Of a stretch of 64,000 nucleotides of DNA, positions 38,862 to 49,042 are shown one piece after another. The number at the start of each line of letters is the position of its first letter. Position 1 is the stretch's first letter. The stretch lies in the NCBI GenBank assembly GCA_951640165.1, contig OX621251.1, forward strand, positions 27,552,893-27,616,892, written 5' to 3'. Origin of the DNA: Pseudoips prasinana (lineage: Eukaryota; Arthropoda; Insecta; Lepidoptera; Nolidae). Under the pieces are notes generated by a model. It ran no database searches, had not been told where the DNA came from, and was given only the letters and a program-made list of their open reading frames with translations. The translations under genes were made by a program, and so were the position numbers.

Positions 38862-39300
38862 CTGGAAAGACAGAAACCTTATTAAACATTGTGGAAAGAT
38901 TCCCCACTGTAAGACTAGTCTAAGACATGAAGATAAAACAAGCCCTGATTTTATGCTGCGAAATTTAAGTAAATAAATCAAAACAGTATTGTAGATAAGG
39001 AAGAACATAATATAATTATGATGGTACACTTTTAACCGCCGTGTACAGTTGCCACCATATTTTTAATTCTATTGGCTTGTAATAAAGTTCTAAAACAATA
39101 AATTTGAAACATAGCTACTACTTTATGAAGGGTTAAATGCGACTCCTAGGATCCGGAGATAGAAACGTTGAAAAACTTGGTGCAGACTATTTCTAAAAGT
39201 TTAACACGTCTTTATTATAAAATAGCTAATAATATAGCCATTAATAGATTTCTACATTAATTTGCTTTTAAATTTGTACAAAGCTCAAGTGGGTACTGCT
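38862..39300. other. Intron side, no recognised feature
   Basis: Upstream of the motif-2 exon a long AT-rich intron begins. A 129-codon minus ORF runs from the exon into it only because no stop happens to intervene. Confidence 0.5.
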
Positions 39301-39307
39301 CTCATAT

Positions 39308-39690
39308 TTGGGATGGCTCAGCAAAGTATCAGCTGGACTCTTTGGATTCAATAGACGCGCTCGCAGGATAATGGATGACAGAGACCTAACAAGTAAAAAG
39401 CTGCCAAGCTTGGATCATAGGCATCAGGTTGCAAGCTTATCGGTTTTCTATAGGCTATTTCTTGGAGAATACGAGATGGCCATGAACTTAGCACTCCTTA
39501 CCCCTTGTTTCATCGGTATCCACCGCTTTGTTGTTGGCATCCCATTATGCCGTACGAAGCGCATTGCTTCATCTTTCATCATACACACGGCTTAGCAGTG
39601 GAACACCTTCCCGAACGACGTGTTTCCAGACTCATACAACATGGGTTTATTCAAGGCTAGAGTGAAGAGGCATCTTATGAGTACGCGCGG
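39308..39690 (+). pseudogene. jockey-like LINE ORF C-terminus
   Basis: LGFNRRARRIMDD, SLDHRHQVASLSVFYRLF and VVGIPLCRTKR in the 39308-39595 frame, then, after a stop, WNTFPNDVFPDSYNMGLFKA and RVKRHLMS. This is the conserved C-terminus of a jockey-like RT ORF. The same end lies inverted at 60060-60300. Confidence 0.7.
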
Positions 39691-39891
39691 TTCACCTTCG
39701 ACCAAATCTACACTTACCATCTGCATAAAAAAAAAATTAAATAGTGAACCTTTGTGCTAAACAAACGATCGTGTCGTTAGTCGCCAGGAGGACAACAATC
39801 GAGACTGACAACCTCATACTTTTCTACACATCGCGGTCAGCAAAATGTCATCACCATCAAAAAAATAAAAAAATGAATCTTAAGCATTGGG

Positions 39892-39950
39892 ACAGTTGAG
39901 CTACCTAATCCCAAATTAATGTTTAATTTGGGATTAGGTAGCTCAACTGT
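39892..39950. repeat. 59-bp palindrome, 3-base spacer
   Basis: Exact 28-bp arms (ACAGTTGAGCTACCTAATCC.. ) at 39892-39919 and 39923-39950. It lies outside any recognised TE. Confidence 0.9.
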
Positions 39951-39959
39951 ACAACAACA

Positions 39960-40265
39960 AAGGCATTCTAGTAGAAAATGTGGAAATTTGTATTTTTTTA
40001 CGTTTCGCCTCTCAATTTCGCTGTCGGTCTCATGTATCACAATAGTTTTGAGGACGTGTAAGCTTTCACTTTATTTTAAAACCAGTCCAAACGCCATTGT
40101 TTCAAATGAAACCGTATAATGTTAAAATATATTTTAATATACATATTTACATTTTATTATGGCACGTAGACCGTGGTCATGTTACCATTAATGTAGAGTT
40201 TGTACATTATTAAGATGTTTTTTGAAATATAAAATGATATTATATATTTTATTCGTTAAGGTTCG
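39960..40265. other. No recognised feature
   Basis: AT-rich, no supported gene. Confidence 0.4.
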
Positions 40266-40269
40266 CTTT

Positions 40270-40460
40270 CAGCGAAACTTGCTCCCAAGTACGTTGATGT
40301 TGTGAAATGAACTCTGTGCTACGGTTTCCCCAAGAGACTACAGCATGGGGCCCTTCAAAAAGATATTTATAACGTTTCTAAAGGGTCGGCAACGCGCTAA
40401 TGATGCGCCTGGTCTTGCAAGCGTTCATAGGCTACTATGATCACTTACCATACCACTAAG
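40270..40460 (+). pseudogene. LINE C-terminus fragment
   Basis: Plus-strand frames give WNELC..VSPRDYSMGPFKK and FLKGRQRANDAPGL, then GATCACTTACCAT. This is a well-known end of a moth LINE ORF and its 3' UTR, here with a frame break. Confidence 0.5.
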
Positions 40461-40474
40461 TTGTATACAAAAAA

Positions 40475-40740
40475 AAAAAGAAATTCTGCACTTGGTTATT
40501 AACCTACACTTGTACTTGTTAAGCTCATAATACAGTGCATAAATACATTCATATACATAATCAATATTAAAGTAACTACATTTTTGAAAAAGTCCGACCG
40601 AATGTAGTAACATTCTTAAAGAAATATCAAATTACTTAGCTACTGTTTTTTACACTGAGCTGTTGGCGAAAGCAAAAGTAGTTTAACTTAAGCGGCAAAT
40701 ACCCAAGGGCGCAGACTACAGGCACAGGATCATAGAACAT
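40475..40740 (-). mobile_element. LINE 3' region, CAGCACTT-type family
   Basis: TTCTGCACTTGGTTATTAAC, CTACACTTGTACTTGTTAAG and, further right, GCGAAAGCAAAAGTAG and CTTAAGCGGC correspond in order to 23700-24050. Shortly after it a 23-base unit (GTTTGAACCTTGAATGAAGT..) is tandemly doubled (40743-40790). Confidence 0.45.
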
Positions 40741-40799
40741 AAGTTTGAACCTTGAATGAAGTCTTGTTTGAACCTTGAATGAAGTCATGGTTTACACAC

Positions 40800-41574
40800 A
40801 ATGAACAGCTAAATAACAGGTCACACCTTATATGAATATTCCACAATATATGAAAGTCGCAGCTGCAATTTTTATTTATTAATTACATGACGTTTACCTA
40901 CAATTAACCTAGGATGCTTTCACTGCTTCATTGGACAATGGAGGCGAGCGTGGCCTGTATCCGTCGACAAAAACCACATAACGAAATTATAAATTAAGCC
41001 ATTTCGGACTTGTACAGACAAAAAGAGTTTTTATTTTATATTTTGTCTGTGCAATTTTTGAATAAAAATCTTTCTTTCTTTCTTTTTACCTGTGCTGGAA
41101 ATCATCCTAATTGGGGTACAAATGTCAACTCTGGGTGGTTACTGACGTAGTAATGCATGACAGGATTGGTTGTTTTATGGTTGTTTTGTGCAACTGACGC
41201 TCTACGTTAGCACACAAAAGGGCAAGTCTCTCGAAGGAGCAAGTTTTTTTTCTTGGCGAGGGTGATATTGTTTAGTCAGACATACATTACAAAAACTAAA
41301 CACTATCAAAAAAAAAGTTTTCAATCAAAAAACACTTAGCAACCCTGAATAATGTATTATAATCATGCCCATTTACGATTGCAACTTCCGAAAGTAAACA
41401 AGAAATAATGTTATCTGAATAACATCAGGATATAGGTACTTAGATGGAAAACCAGTTTGGCTTGCTAATAGTAATGTCACGATAAACAGCAAACCCGTCA
41501 TCATAATCTCCCGTTAGAACGGTAGGTAGACATTGCGAAAAAAACATACATACTTCCCACCCATACAATCCCAT
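40800..41574. other. No gene; LINE-type tail at 41035-41095
   Basis: At 41035-41095 TTTTTGAATAAAAATC is followed by four CTTT units, a retrotransposon-like 3' tail. The rest holds nothing recognisable. Confidence 0.4.
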
Positions 41575-41815
41575 GAGGTCCTCCTAGCCGAATTTCGGCC
41601 ACGGCGGCCAATCTGAACAGAGATAAGCCATCTGGACGCGACATATTATAGTGCTAAGTGTGGGCGCAAACACAGGAGCACTTTCTATTCTATCACTCTC
41701 ATGATTCGATGGGACGCTCAGCGACACGACCGGAAAGAGGTCAGGTACAGAACCGACAACTTTACGTGCTCTCCAAGGCACGAGGGTATAATACCGCCCA
41801 CCCCTAGACTTCGAG
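41575..41815 (-). mobile_element. SINE-like repeat family F, copy 2
   Basis: The inverted version of 16190-16460 (GAATTTCGGCCACGGCGGCC, ACTCTCATGATTCGATGGGA, CCGGAAAGAGGTCAGGTAC, GTGCTCTCCAAGGCACG). The tRNA-like head is missing. The 90-codon minus ORF is a known illusion of this repeat. Confidence 0.55.
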
Positions 41816-41847
41816 CTGATGCTGAGAATTTTTTTCTCAGCATCAGC
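41815..41847. repeat. Short perfect hairpin
   Basis: GCTGATGCTGAGAA (41815-41828) and TTCTCAGCATCAGC (41834-41847) around five T. A second small one is at 41895-41921 (CTCTACTTTA / TAAAGTAGAG). Confidence 0.8.
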
Positions 41848-41896
41848 CTCTTCCAATCCTCAATAGGACCAGCGACTGGCTTCTTCAAATCTCTCT

Positions 41897-42124
41897 CTAC
41901 TTTAATACGCGTAAAGTAGAGCGAAACTTGCACAAAATGCCCCAAAAAACTGATCTTATGTATCTCCACATCCATCGCGTCCATAACCGCCCTGCGAGGT
42001 TGGAAGGCCGTTGCCTCTGACGCTTGAGACCTCGCTCGCCTCTATAGTCCAGCGAAGTATTTAAAGCCTCATAGGCTGTAAACGTCACAATTACAATCAT
42101 AAATTTTCCAGTGTTCAACGCCAT
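41897..42124 (-). CDS. Hypothetical small ORF
   Basis: 75 codons starting MALNTGKFMIVIVTFTAYEA, a signal-peptide-like start, followed by a basic stretch (RGERGLKRQRQRP). I do not recognise it. A related word (TGAAAGCCTCCGAGGC, against TTTAAAGCCTCATAGGC here) at 47015-47035 suggests this belongs to a repeat, which argues against a real gene. Confidence 0.15.
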   Translation of the reverse strand: MALNTGKFMIVIVTFTAYEALNTSLDYRGERGLKRQRQRPSNLAGRLWTRWMWRYIRSVFWGILCKFRSTLRVLK

Positions 42125-42371
42125 AATTTTACAAATTAATTAATTAAAAAAGAAACGATTTGTTTTGCCTTGCCATGAGGTTTCATCACATTCGTTGCAT
42201 CTGTTTAATAGTGAAATGGTGACAGATAAACAAACAAAGTTACTTTCGCAGTTATGATTTTTAGACTGGCCCGTTGGTCTAAGTAGTGGTTATAGACACT
42301 GACTGCTAAGTGGTCGTGGGTTCGATCCCTACGCACGATTATTTGTTCTGTGTCTGGGTGTGATTTATTTA

Positions 42372-42532
42372 TAACTGGCTGTGCCCCGCGTTAAACTTTA
42401 TAAATTATAGCCTATGCGTTCTTCGGATATATAAGCTATATTACTACAAAGTTTAATAAAAATCCATCCGGTAGTTTTTGCGTGAAAGACTAACAAACAT
42501 ACACACTCACAAACCTTCGTATATATAATACT
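42372..42532 (-). mobile_element. Short Helitron, first of a tandem pair
   Basis: CTGGCTGTGCCCCGCG (CTAG mutated) to AAACCTTCGTATATATAATA, of the subtype with AAGCTATATTACTACAAAG as at 37122. Confidence 0.6.
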
Positions 42533-42714
42533 AACTGTGCCCCGCGGTTTTACCCGCGTTAAACTTTATAAATTATAGCCTATTTGTTAATCCAGGACTT
42601 CAGCTAACTACATACCAAATTTTATTAAAATCGCTCCAGCCGTTTAGAAGCCGTGAAGAAGTAACAAACATACACACTCACAAACTTTCGCCTTCATAAT
42701 ATTAGTGTTATATA
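42533..42714 (-). mobile_element. Short Helitron, second of a tandem pair
   Basis: CTAACTGTGCCCCGCGGTTT to TTTCGCCTTCATAATATTAG, of the subtype seen at 18136 and 61674. It abuts the first copy directly, so one inserted at the end of the other. Confidence 0.65.
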
Positions 42715-42944
42715 GTTAAATGTATTAAGAAATATATCAGTTGATACGTTTATCAGTTGTGCAGTTGCCATAGCACAGGCTCAGCCTAGTTTGGGATCAG
42801 TTAGCAATATATTAGTTTTCCCAAGATATTTATTTATTTATGATATTAGTAGTGGTTACAATTGTGAATCGTCGGTACACTCACGCTAGAAAGCTAAAGA
42901 GGAGTTTTCTTAAGCCATTACAGTTGCAGCCAATATTTTAATAT

Positions 42945-43195
42945 ACTGGGACATAATTCACACACGGTCATCTCATCCCAACCTAAGCAGAGCTAGTATT
43001 ATGGAAACCAGATAACTGATATATAATAACATATACTCGTACTGCTTTTCTTTTGTAAATACATACTTATATAGAGAATTACACCCAGACTGAGGACAAA
43101 CGGACAAGTTCATGCACACAAATATCTGTCCTGGGTGGGAATCGAACCCACGACCTGCGGCGTGAAAGGCAAGCATTTACCAACCACGCAAACAA
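42945..43195 (-). mobile_element. tRNA-derived SINE (family C), copy 2
   Basis: CACACGGTCATCTCATCCCA, TACTGCTTTTCTTTTGTAAA, ATATCTGTCCTGGGTGGGAA and, on the minus strand, B box GGTTCGATTCCCACCC and GGTTGGTAAATGCTTGCC. Confidence 0.7.
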
Positions 43196-43242
43196 CAAAC
43201 GCAGTTAATACTAACCAATTCGTAGTTCGATAATAAAATGTA

Positions 43243-43374
43243 CAGACGCCAGCACATCAAGCCCAATCTGTCAAATTTCCCCAATAGAAAGTGAACCTTA
43301 TGCTTATGCGATAAAGTTGAAAATCTAAACAAGAAATTTGACGGATTGGGGTAGCTGGATGTGCTGGCGTCTGT
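43243..43374. mobile_element. TA-flanked MITE (CAGACGCC family), copy 6
   Basis: TA on both sides, ends CAGACGCCAGCACATC and GATGTGCTGGCGTCTG, with a small deletion in the left inner arm (AGCTACC lost). Confidence 0.8.
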
Positions 43375-43434
43375 ACTTAGACAGTAAATTTTAAAGCCAA
43401 GTCTAATCTACCAGCAGATAAATAATAAGAAATT

Positions 43435-43492
43435 GATAATTAAGTCGCTGCATATAGCTTGTTACTTAAGCGATATGCAGCGACTTATTATC
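43435..43492. repeat. Imperfect palindrome
   Basis: GATAATTAAGTCGCTGCATA faces TATGCAGCGACTTATTATC; one inserted T and one mismatch; centre GTTACTT. Confidence 0.75.
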
Positions 43493-43683
43493 TAGTTTTA
43501 CATCTCAATTAAGGGAGAAATCTTTATGGCGGTTGTTTATGTTAGTTTATTTAATTAGCCTAAAGATAAGTTACCGGTCTTGATATACAATCTTGCCTTC
43601 ACAAGAAACTTAGTAGTCGCAATAGGTTTCGCGATAAATAAAAGCTTTGTTTCATAGGTTGGTGTCCGTATATAAAATCGATA

Positions 43684-43950
43684 TTTAGATTGCCTGTTGG
43701 CTTGGTTGGCAAATGCTTGCTTTTCACGCCGGAGGTCGTGGTTTCGATTCCCACCCAGAACAGATATGTGTGTGCATGAACATAGATATCTGTTTGTCGT
43801 GAGTCTGGGTGTAATTATCTCTATAAGTGTGTATTTACAAAAGAAAAGTAGTATATCAGTTATCTGGTTTCCGTAGTAGGTACAAGCTCTGCTTAGTTTG
43901 TGATCAGATGGCCGTGTGTAAATAATGTCCCAGGATATTATTATTATTTA
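43684..43950 (+). mobile_element. tRNA-derived SINE (family C), copy 3
   Basis: Head TTGGCTTGGTTGGCAAATGC with GGTTTCGATTCCCACCC, then ATATGTGTGTGCATGAACAT, GTATTTACAAAAGAAAAGTA and CAGATGGCCGTGTG..AATGTCCCAGGATATTATT. It is complete and on the plus strand; together with 42945 it forms an inverted pair of SINEs about 500 bases apart. Confidence 0.7.
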
Positions 43951-43965
43951 AATATCAATAAAAAT

Positions 43966-44031
43966 GTTTTAATACCCTATGGAGAAAATAAAACTCTTTT
44001 AAGTTTTATTTTCTCCATAGGGTAGTAAAAC
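43966..44031. repeat. 66-bp palindrome, 6-base spacer
   Basis: 30-bp arms (GTTTTAATACCCTATGGAGA.. ) with one mismatch, directly after the AT-rich end of the family C SINE. Confidence 0.9.
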
Positions 44032-44059
44032 ACCTTTCAAATCCTTACTAATCACACTA

Positions 44060-44241
44060 TCACACTAATATTATAAAGTTGAAAGTTTGTGAGTGTATGA
44101 ATGTGTATGTTTCTTACTTCTTCACGGCTAAACGGCTGGAGCGATTTTATTAAAATTTGGTATAGAGTTAGCTGACACTCTGGATTAACACATAGGCTAT
44201 AATTTATATAGTTTAACGCGGGGAAAACCGCGGGGCACATA
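44060..44241 (+). mobile_element. Short non-autonomous Helitron
   Basis: A|TCACACTAATATTATAAAG start, GCGATTTTATTAAAATTTGG body, and the terminal hairpin GCGGGGAAAACCGCGG. The final CTAG has mutated. Confidence 0.7.
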
Positions 44242-44920
44242 TGATTTGTTTTCTTTTACATAATGACCTGATGCTCTTTGAGTTTTCTCAAGCTTAAGTA
44301 GTACCCAACCATCAAACAAACATGTTGGTTAATTGATAATGTGGAAACCAGTATACGTCTGCAATCGTAATAAACGTATTATTATAGCTAAAGCTCAGTC
44401 TAATACCTGTACAATAGAAATTAATTTCCTTTATTCAGCAGTCAAAGTGAGTATTAGCCATTATAATGCTTGGGACGTTTACAGGTTTCTACAACCGTGT
44501 TCATTTGAATTGACGGCTTGCTTTTAATAGCTTCAATGGGCTAACGTTCATAACAATTAAGAAACATCTCTATGCAATGGAGTAGGTTTCAATGACATGT
44601 AGTTAAATTGTGCCAGTTTCACTGCTTCGTGGAAATTCAACTTCACTTTAGCTAATAAGTACAGGTTTGTACTGCAACTAGGAGCAGGAAATTATTTAAC
44701 CAACTTGACCAACAGCTGGACCGAGATGTTTGACATGGAGACGCTAATACTAGTATTGACTGCACGTGTGTCGAAGCAGTTAAAGAGAAGAGACATTCGA
44801 CTCGCCACTTCTTGTCCCGGTTTCGAACCACGGGCAATTTGTGTCCGTCGATTGTATGATTGTAAAGTACCTTTACCTAGTGCGGGGCCTTGACTTTAAA
44901 GGGGCATGGGTGGTGACGCG
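44242..44920. other. No supported gene; one tRNA-like patch
   Basis: Near 44805-44890 the minus strand has CCGTGGTTCGAAACCGGGAC (B-box-like) after CCCGCACTAGGTAAAGG, a fragment akin to SINE family D. ORFs at 44333 and 44705 have no recognisable domain. Confidence 0.4.
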
Positions 44921-44924
44921 AAGT

Positions 44925-46286
44925 GGTTATAAAACCTCTATATAAAAAAGGTAATAAACAGGATCCTGGCAATTACAGACCCATAGCACTTCTTCCAATT
45001 TTCTCAAAAATTAAAAAAAAAAAAAATATAAAGTTACTTCAATTCATTTCTTGAACAAAACGATATTTTAGTGGGAGAACAATATGGATTCCGGCAACAT
45101 AAGAATATTAATATGGCCATATACCGGTTATTTGAAACGGTAATCACAAATATTGACAAAAGACGTCAGACGGCAGCCTTGTTCATGGATATGAGCAAAG
45201 CTTTTGATTTTGTAGATCGTAAAATTTTGCTTGATAAGCTGGAAAGATACGGCATTAGAGGAAACCCTCTTGATCTCATTAAGTCCTATTTAACTGAGAG
45301 AAAACAGTCAACTAAAATCCATAGGATAAATATAAAGTCAAAAACTGAAGAATCCTACGAATCTACTCAAAGAATCATTAATTATGGTGTACCCCAAGGG
45401 AGCATATTAGGCCCTCTACTGTTCCTAATCTATATAAATGACATGCCAACAGTAATACGTCATCCTATGGTTTTATTTGCTGATGATTGTACAGTTATGT
45501 TTTCTGAGAGTGATAATATGACAATCGAAAGAGAGATCAATGACAGCCTCGTCAGTATTATTGACTGGCTTAGGAAAAATAATTTAATCATAAATTTCGT
45601 TAAAACCAAATTCATGACATTCGAACAAAGGACTAATCACGCCAAACTAGACATAAAATATGAAAATAATCAAATTGCAGAGACTAGTGCTACCTCATTT
45701 TTAGGTCTTAAAATAGACAGAGATATGACGTGGAAGTCCCATACTGAGACTATCTGTAAAAGACTAAGCCAGTTCTCGTATGCTCTGTATAACTTGTCCA
45801 AGGTAGTAGATCAGGCAACAGCAATCACGGCTTATCATGCTTACGTCACATCTACCTTACGTTACGCAATTATATATTGGGGCAATTCCACGAACAGGGA
45901 AATAGTTTTCAGAGCTCAAAAAAGGTGCTTGAGAGCAATATGCGGAATAAAATGCACAGACAGTTGCAAGTCTTTCTTTTTGAGCCTTGGTATTCTTACT
46001 ATGCCATGTTTATATATCTACGAGGTGGCCTTATTCGTTAAAAAAAAACCTTTATTTGTTTGATACATTAAATAGTAAACGACACATAAATAAAATACGA
46101 TTCAGACCGCATAAAAAAACGGTTTATAACAATAACTTTTTAGGTATGGCCCCTAAGATATATAATAAATTACCAACCCCTATTCTTTCCGAAACTGATC
46201 TTCTAAAATTTAAAAAGAATTTGTCTAATTTTTTAATACATAAGGCATACTATACAATAACAGAATACTTATTGGATAAAACATAG
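44925..46286 (+). pseudogene. LINE-3 reverse transcriptase, broken frame
   Basis: The longest frame 45071-46063 (330 codons) has YGFRQHKNINMAIY, FMDMSKAFDFVDRKIL, GVPQGSILGPLLFLIYIN, FADDCTVMF (catalytic Asp pair present) and SFLGLKID. Before it (44925-45070) the RT start is disrupted by an A-run and lost frame. After it a frameshift in the A8 run near 46045 moves the C-terminus (GMAPKIYNKLP, LSNFLIHKAYYTITEYL) to another frame ending at 46286. Homopolymer slippage or a sequencing error could explain it. The endonuclease is gone. Confidence 0.8.
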
Positions 46287-46660
46287 TTGACATTTATATT
46301 TCATATTTCCAATGTTTTTATGTTCCGACTTGTGTGTCAATTACGTAATTTAAGGTATATATAAATTATTTAAGGTGACATTGATTTAAGTACTTACATT
46401 GTCTTTTTTTTATAATTTCTGACTTTTTCACATAATGATAAGCATGTATTTCTTAATTATGACATTAATTTTGTAGTATTTATTATGGTAATGACATTTC
46501 TTTTTATATATTATTTTCTAATTTACTATTAATTATGTCATTACATCTTTAAAAATTGCATGCCCTCACAGGCTAGACATAGTAATCTTCACATTTGTAT
46601 GACACCATAAAATGTAATAATGTACCTGTGTTTGCAATTAATAAATTGATTTGATTTGAT
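44925..46660 (+). mobile_element. 5'-truncated non-LTR retrotransposon (LINE-3 of this window)
   Basis: Starts abruptly inside the RT (KPLYKKGNKQDPGNYRPIAL) and ends with a 3' UTR of about 370 bases and TTGATTTGATTTGATT (46645-46660). The same group as LINE-1 but a different family: the tail unit is TTGAT, not AATTG, and the proteins have diverged. Confidence 0.8.
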
Positions 46661-46729
46661 TCTGTGTCCCAAGACTCACTGCGCGGCGGTGCGCAGTGGT
46701 ATGGGTTAGTTAGTTTGTAATCTTATTAG

Positions 46730-46985
46730 CTATTGGCTGTGTGGCTGACGGCCATAAAGAATATCGCCATCCCACCTCTTCCCGTGGGGGGCGTAGTAGT
46801 CGTCTCGAAGGACTATATACCAGAGAACTGGTAGCAGCTTTCTTCTGAGTACTATGACCATCTTACTGCGATCGCCAACCCGTCTGCCACGCGTGGAGAT
46901 TATGGCATTTCCCCCCATTCTTGGGGGAGGCTCTTATCCAGCATCGGACGTCATTCAGCTGACATGATGACGATGAATCTTATTA
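46730..46985. pseudogene. RTE-associated debris
   Basis: AATATCGCCATCCCACCTCT, CCCGTGGGGGGCGTAGTAGT, ACTATGACCATCTTACTGCG and GCATCGGACGTCATTCAGC with a GACATGATGACGATGAATC tail. Parts are inverted relative to 25455-25660. Not a gene despite a 62-codon minus ORF. Confidence 0.45.
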
Positions 46986-47060
46986 GCGAGGCGTCACTAT
47001 TGTCCGGTGAAGCATTGAAAGCCTCCGAGGCTTAATGTAAACCTCCTATACAAAGATACC

Positions 47061-47519
47061 ATTCCCGTATGATTGTACTTCGTAGCAAATTAATACAAAA
47101 TGTAAGCAGTAGCTACAAACAAACCGCGTACTAAAATGAAAATTTTACGACTAAAAATAACAAGACATTAATTACATTTTACACCTCCATACAATAAAAG
47201 AAAGAACATGGAAGATTGAATATTAAAAGCTTCAGTTAACAACCGTAATAATTACACAAAATATCATCGTAAAACTGTTTAACTGACAAGCATGGGATGG
47301 TCCAATTATGTCGAGTCCGCGGCCGGTATTACGTTGGACAAGTAGGCCGTTTTACGCAAAGATTAAAGAGCGCAAGTTGTAACAATATAATTACAGTTAA
47401 AAAAAATAAAACTTTTCTTTACATCAAACGATAAAAAAACTACTACTACTACTAGCTAAGGCAGGTTATTCGGCGGCGAGGATTGCACGTGATTGATGAT
47501 CACACCCTCATTTAGAATT
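47061..47519. other. No recognised feature
   Basis: AT-rich with a TACTACTACTACTA run at about 47441-47453 and no coding signal. Confidence 0.4.
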
Positions 47520-48190
47520 CCGTATTTTTACTTCAGCGGCCCCTGAGCTGTGGCCCGTGCCTCATAAGGGCGCCTTCAGATATTAGTCACTTAAATTAAG
47601 CTACTGGTTGAGAGCCTTCTGCTCTAGTAAAAAATATTTAAATAATAGCTTAGTAACTTTTTATTTGTTATTGATCTTAGGATTAATAAAAATATTTGTA
47701 ACTAGCTGTGCCACGCGGTTTTACCCGCGTTAAACTATATAAATTATCACAGCTCCTCCCCCGTAGGTGATAGCGTGATAATATGTAGCCTATATGTTGA
47801 CCCGACCTCTTAGTAATATTCATGCAAAATTTGAAGTAAATCCATGCAGAACTTTTGAGTTTAGCCCGGACAAACAAACAGATAAACAGACAAAAATTCT
47901 AAAACTTATATTTTTGGCTTCGATATCGGATGTAGATCACGCCCCAAGTATCCTTTTAAAAAATATTCAATGTACAGTTTTGACTTTCCTACTATTTTAT
48001 TATATGTAAAGATAACACAGACCGCACGAACATTTAATGCTCTGAGGCACGAACGCACTATTTAAATTTTTTTTTGTTACTTTAATGTATTTGACTATGT
48101 TTATATAAGTACTGCATTGTGATCTTGGCAAGTACAAGTGTGTGTTAATTAATATTCAGCACTTGGGTGCTGAATAAATTTTATTTCATT
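47520..48190 (+). mobile_element. LINE 3' region, CAGCACTT-type family, split by a Helitron
   Basis: GCGGCCCCTGAGCTGTGGCC, TTGAGAGCCTTCTGC and AATAATAGCTTAGTAACTTT (to 47695), then, after the Helitron at 47702-48012, AGACCGCACGAACATT, TACTGCATTGTGATCTTGGC and AGCACTTGGGTGCTGAATAA. The block order equals that of 23700-24050 read on the minus strand. Confidence 0.6.
47702..48012 (-). mobile_element. Complete non-autonomous Helitron, long variant
   Basis: 311 bp. On the minus strand A|TCTTTACATATAATAAAAT starts it and CGCGGGTAAAACCGCG plus TGGCACAGCTAG|T ends it. The interior has GGGCTAAACTC and TATCACCTACGGGG. It is the best intact reference for the long variant in this window. Confidence 0.85.
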
Positions 48191-48634
48191 TCATTTAAAA
48201 TAATACTCGTTCGGTCCAATTGATATCCTTCTTTAGATGTCTGTATAATACATAGCACACACCGGTTACTGAACGGCAATACGCTAGTGTTAATAACAAC
48301 AAGGCTACGCGATCAGTCTATAGGCTGGCGACTGTAGAAAAAGAGATTCCTATTATTAGGTACCTAAAATTTAATAAAGCAACGTTCAGTAGCTAGCAAT
48401 AAAATTTTATTTCATTTCATTTAAAATAATACTCGTTCGGTCCAATTGATATCCTTCTTTAGATGTCTGTATAATACATAGCACACACCGGTTACTGAAC
48501 GGCAATACGCTAGTGTTAATAACAACAAGGCTACGCGATCAGTCTATAGGCTGGCGACTGTAGAAAAAGAGATTCCTATTATTAGGTACCTAAAATTTAA
48601 TAAAGCAACGTTCAGTAGCTAGCAATAAAATTTG
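48176..48634. repeat. Perfect tandem duplication, 226-bp unit
   Basis: TAATACTCGTTCGGTCCAAT.. at 48201 recurs at 48427, and I found no difference over the whole unit. The copies join in the ATTTCATTTCATTT tail of the preceding LINE, so about 25 bases of homology flank the unit. A very recent unequal exchange or an assembly duplication are both possible. Confidence 0.9.
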
Positions 48635-49042
48635 AGTAAGGCTGGCATTTCAAGGACATATTTGGACGAATCCAAGCCGTGAATGGTTTTGTAACCTGAA
48701 GTTAGTTTCTTAATCTTTATGTATTAGTATACTTATAACTTAAGATTGATATTCTTAAAATTACACCCTTTCTGGCAAAAGTATCATTCCAGACATATAA
48801 GCAAATTACAAGATCCTCTTTACCTTTACCGCGTGCCTTGTTAAAAAATAAAAGTAATAGTTGTAAGTTTTGACTTACGTTTTGTGTAGCCAATTGGCTC
48901 ATGCATAAACGAGCCGCACTGCATCGTAAATCGCTCCACAATTAATATTTAACTTTAAAAAGTTCTCGTGATTGACGTGCGCCCCAAGGCAAGTATTCTT
49001 GTTCTTGTCTCACAAATGGTAAATGTTCCGTAAGAGGTGTTT
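48635..49042. other. No recognised feature
   Basis: A 74-codon minus ORF (48717-48941) has no recognisable domain. Confidence 0.4.

Larger units (their letters stand above)
42266..42845 (+). mobile_element. SINE family A, split by two Helitrons
   Basis: Head at 42266-42345 (ACTGGCCCGTTGGTCTAAG, B box GGTTCGATCCC) and GATTATTTGTTCTGTGTCTG, then the Helitrons at 42372-42714, and the body resumes with TATCAGTTGTGCAGTTGCC, GCTCAGCCTAGTTTGGGATC and CCCAAGATATTTATTTATTT. Confidence 0.65.

Noticed and set aside
38640..39029. 129-codon minus ORF taken as a single exon
   Set aside because: Family comparison and splice signals place the exon at 38697-38861; the rest is intron.
41584..41856. 90-codon minus ORF with a proline-rich sequence
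   Set aside because: The same frame occurs in the repeat at 16184-16414; it is a repeat family, not a gene.
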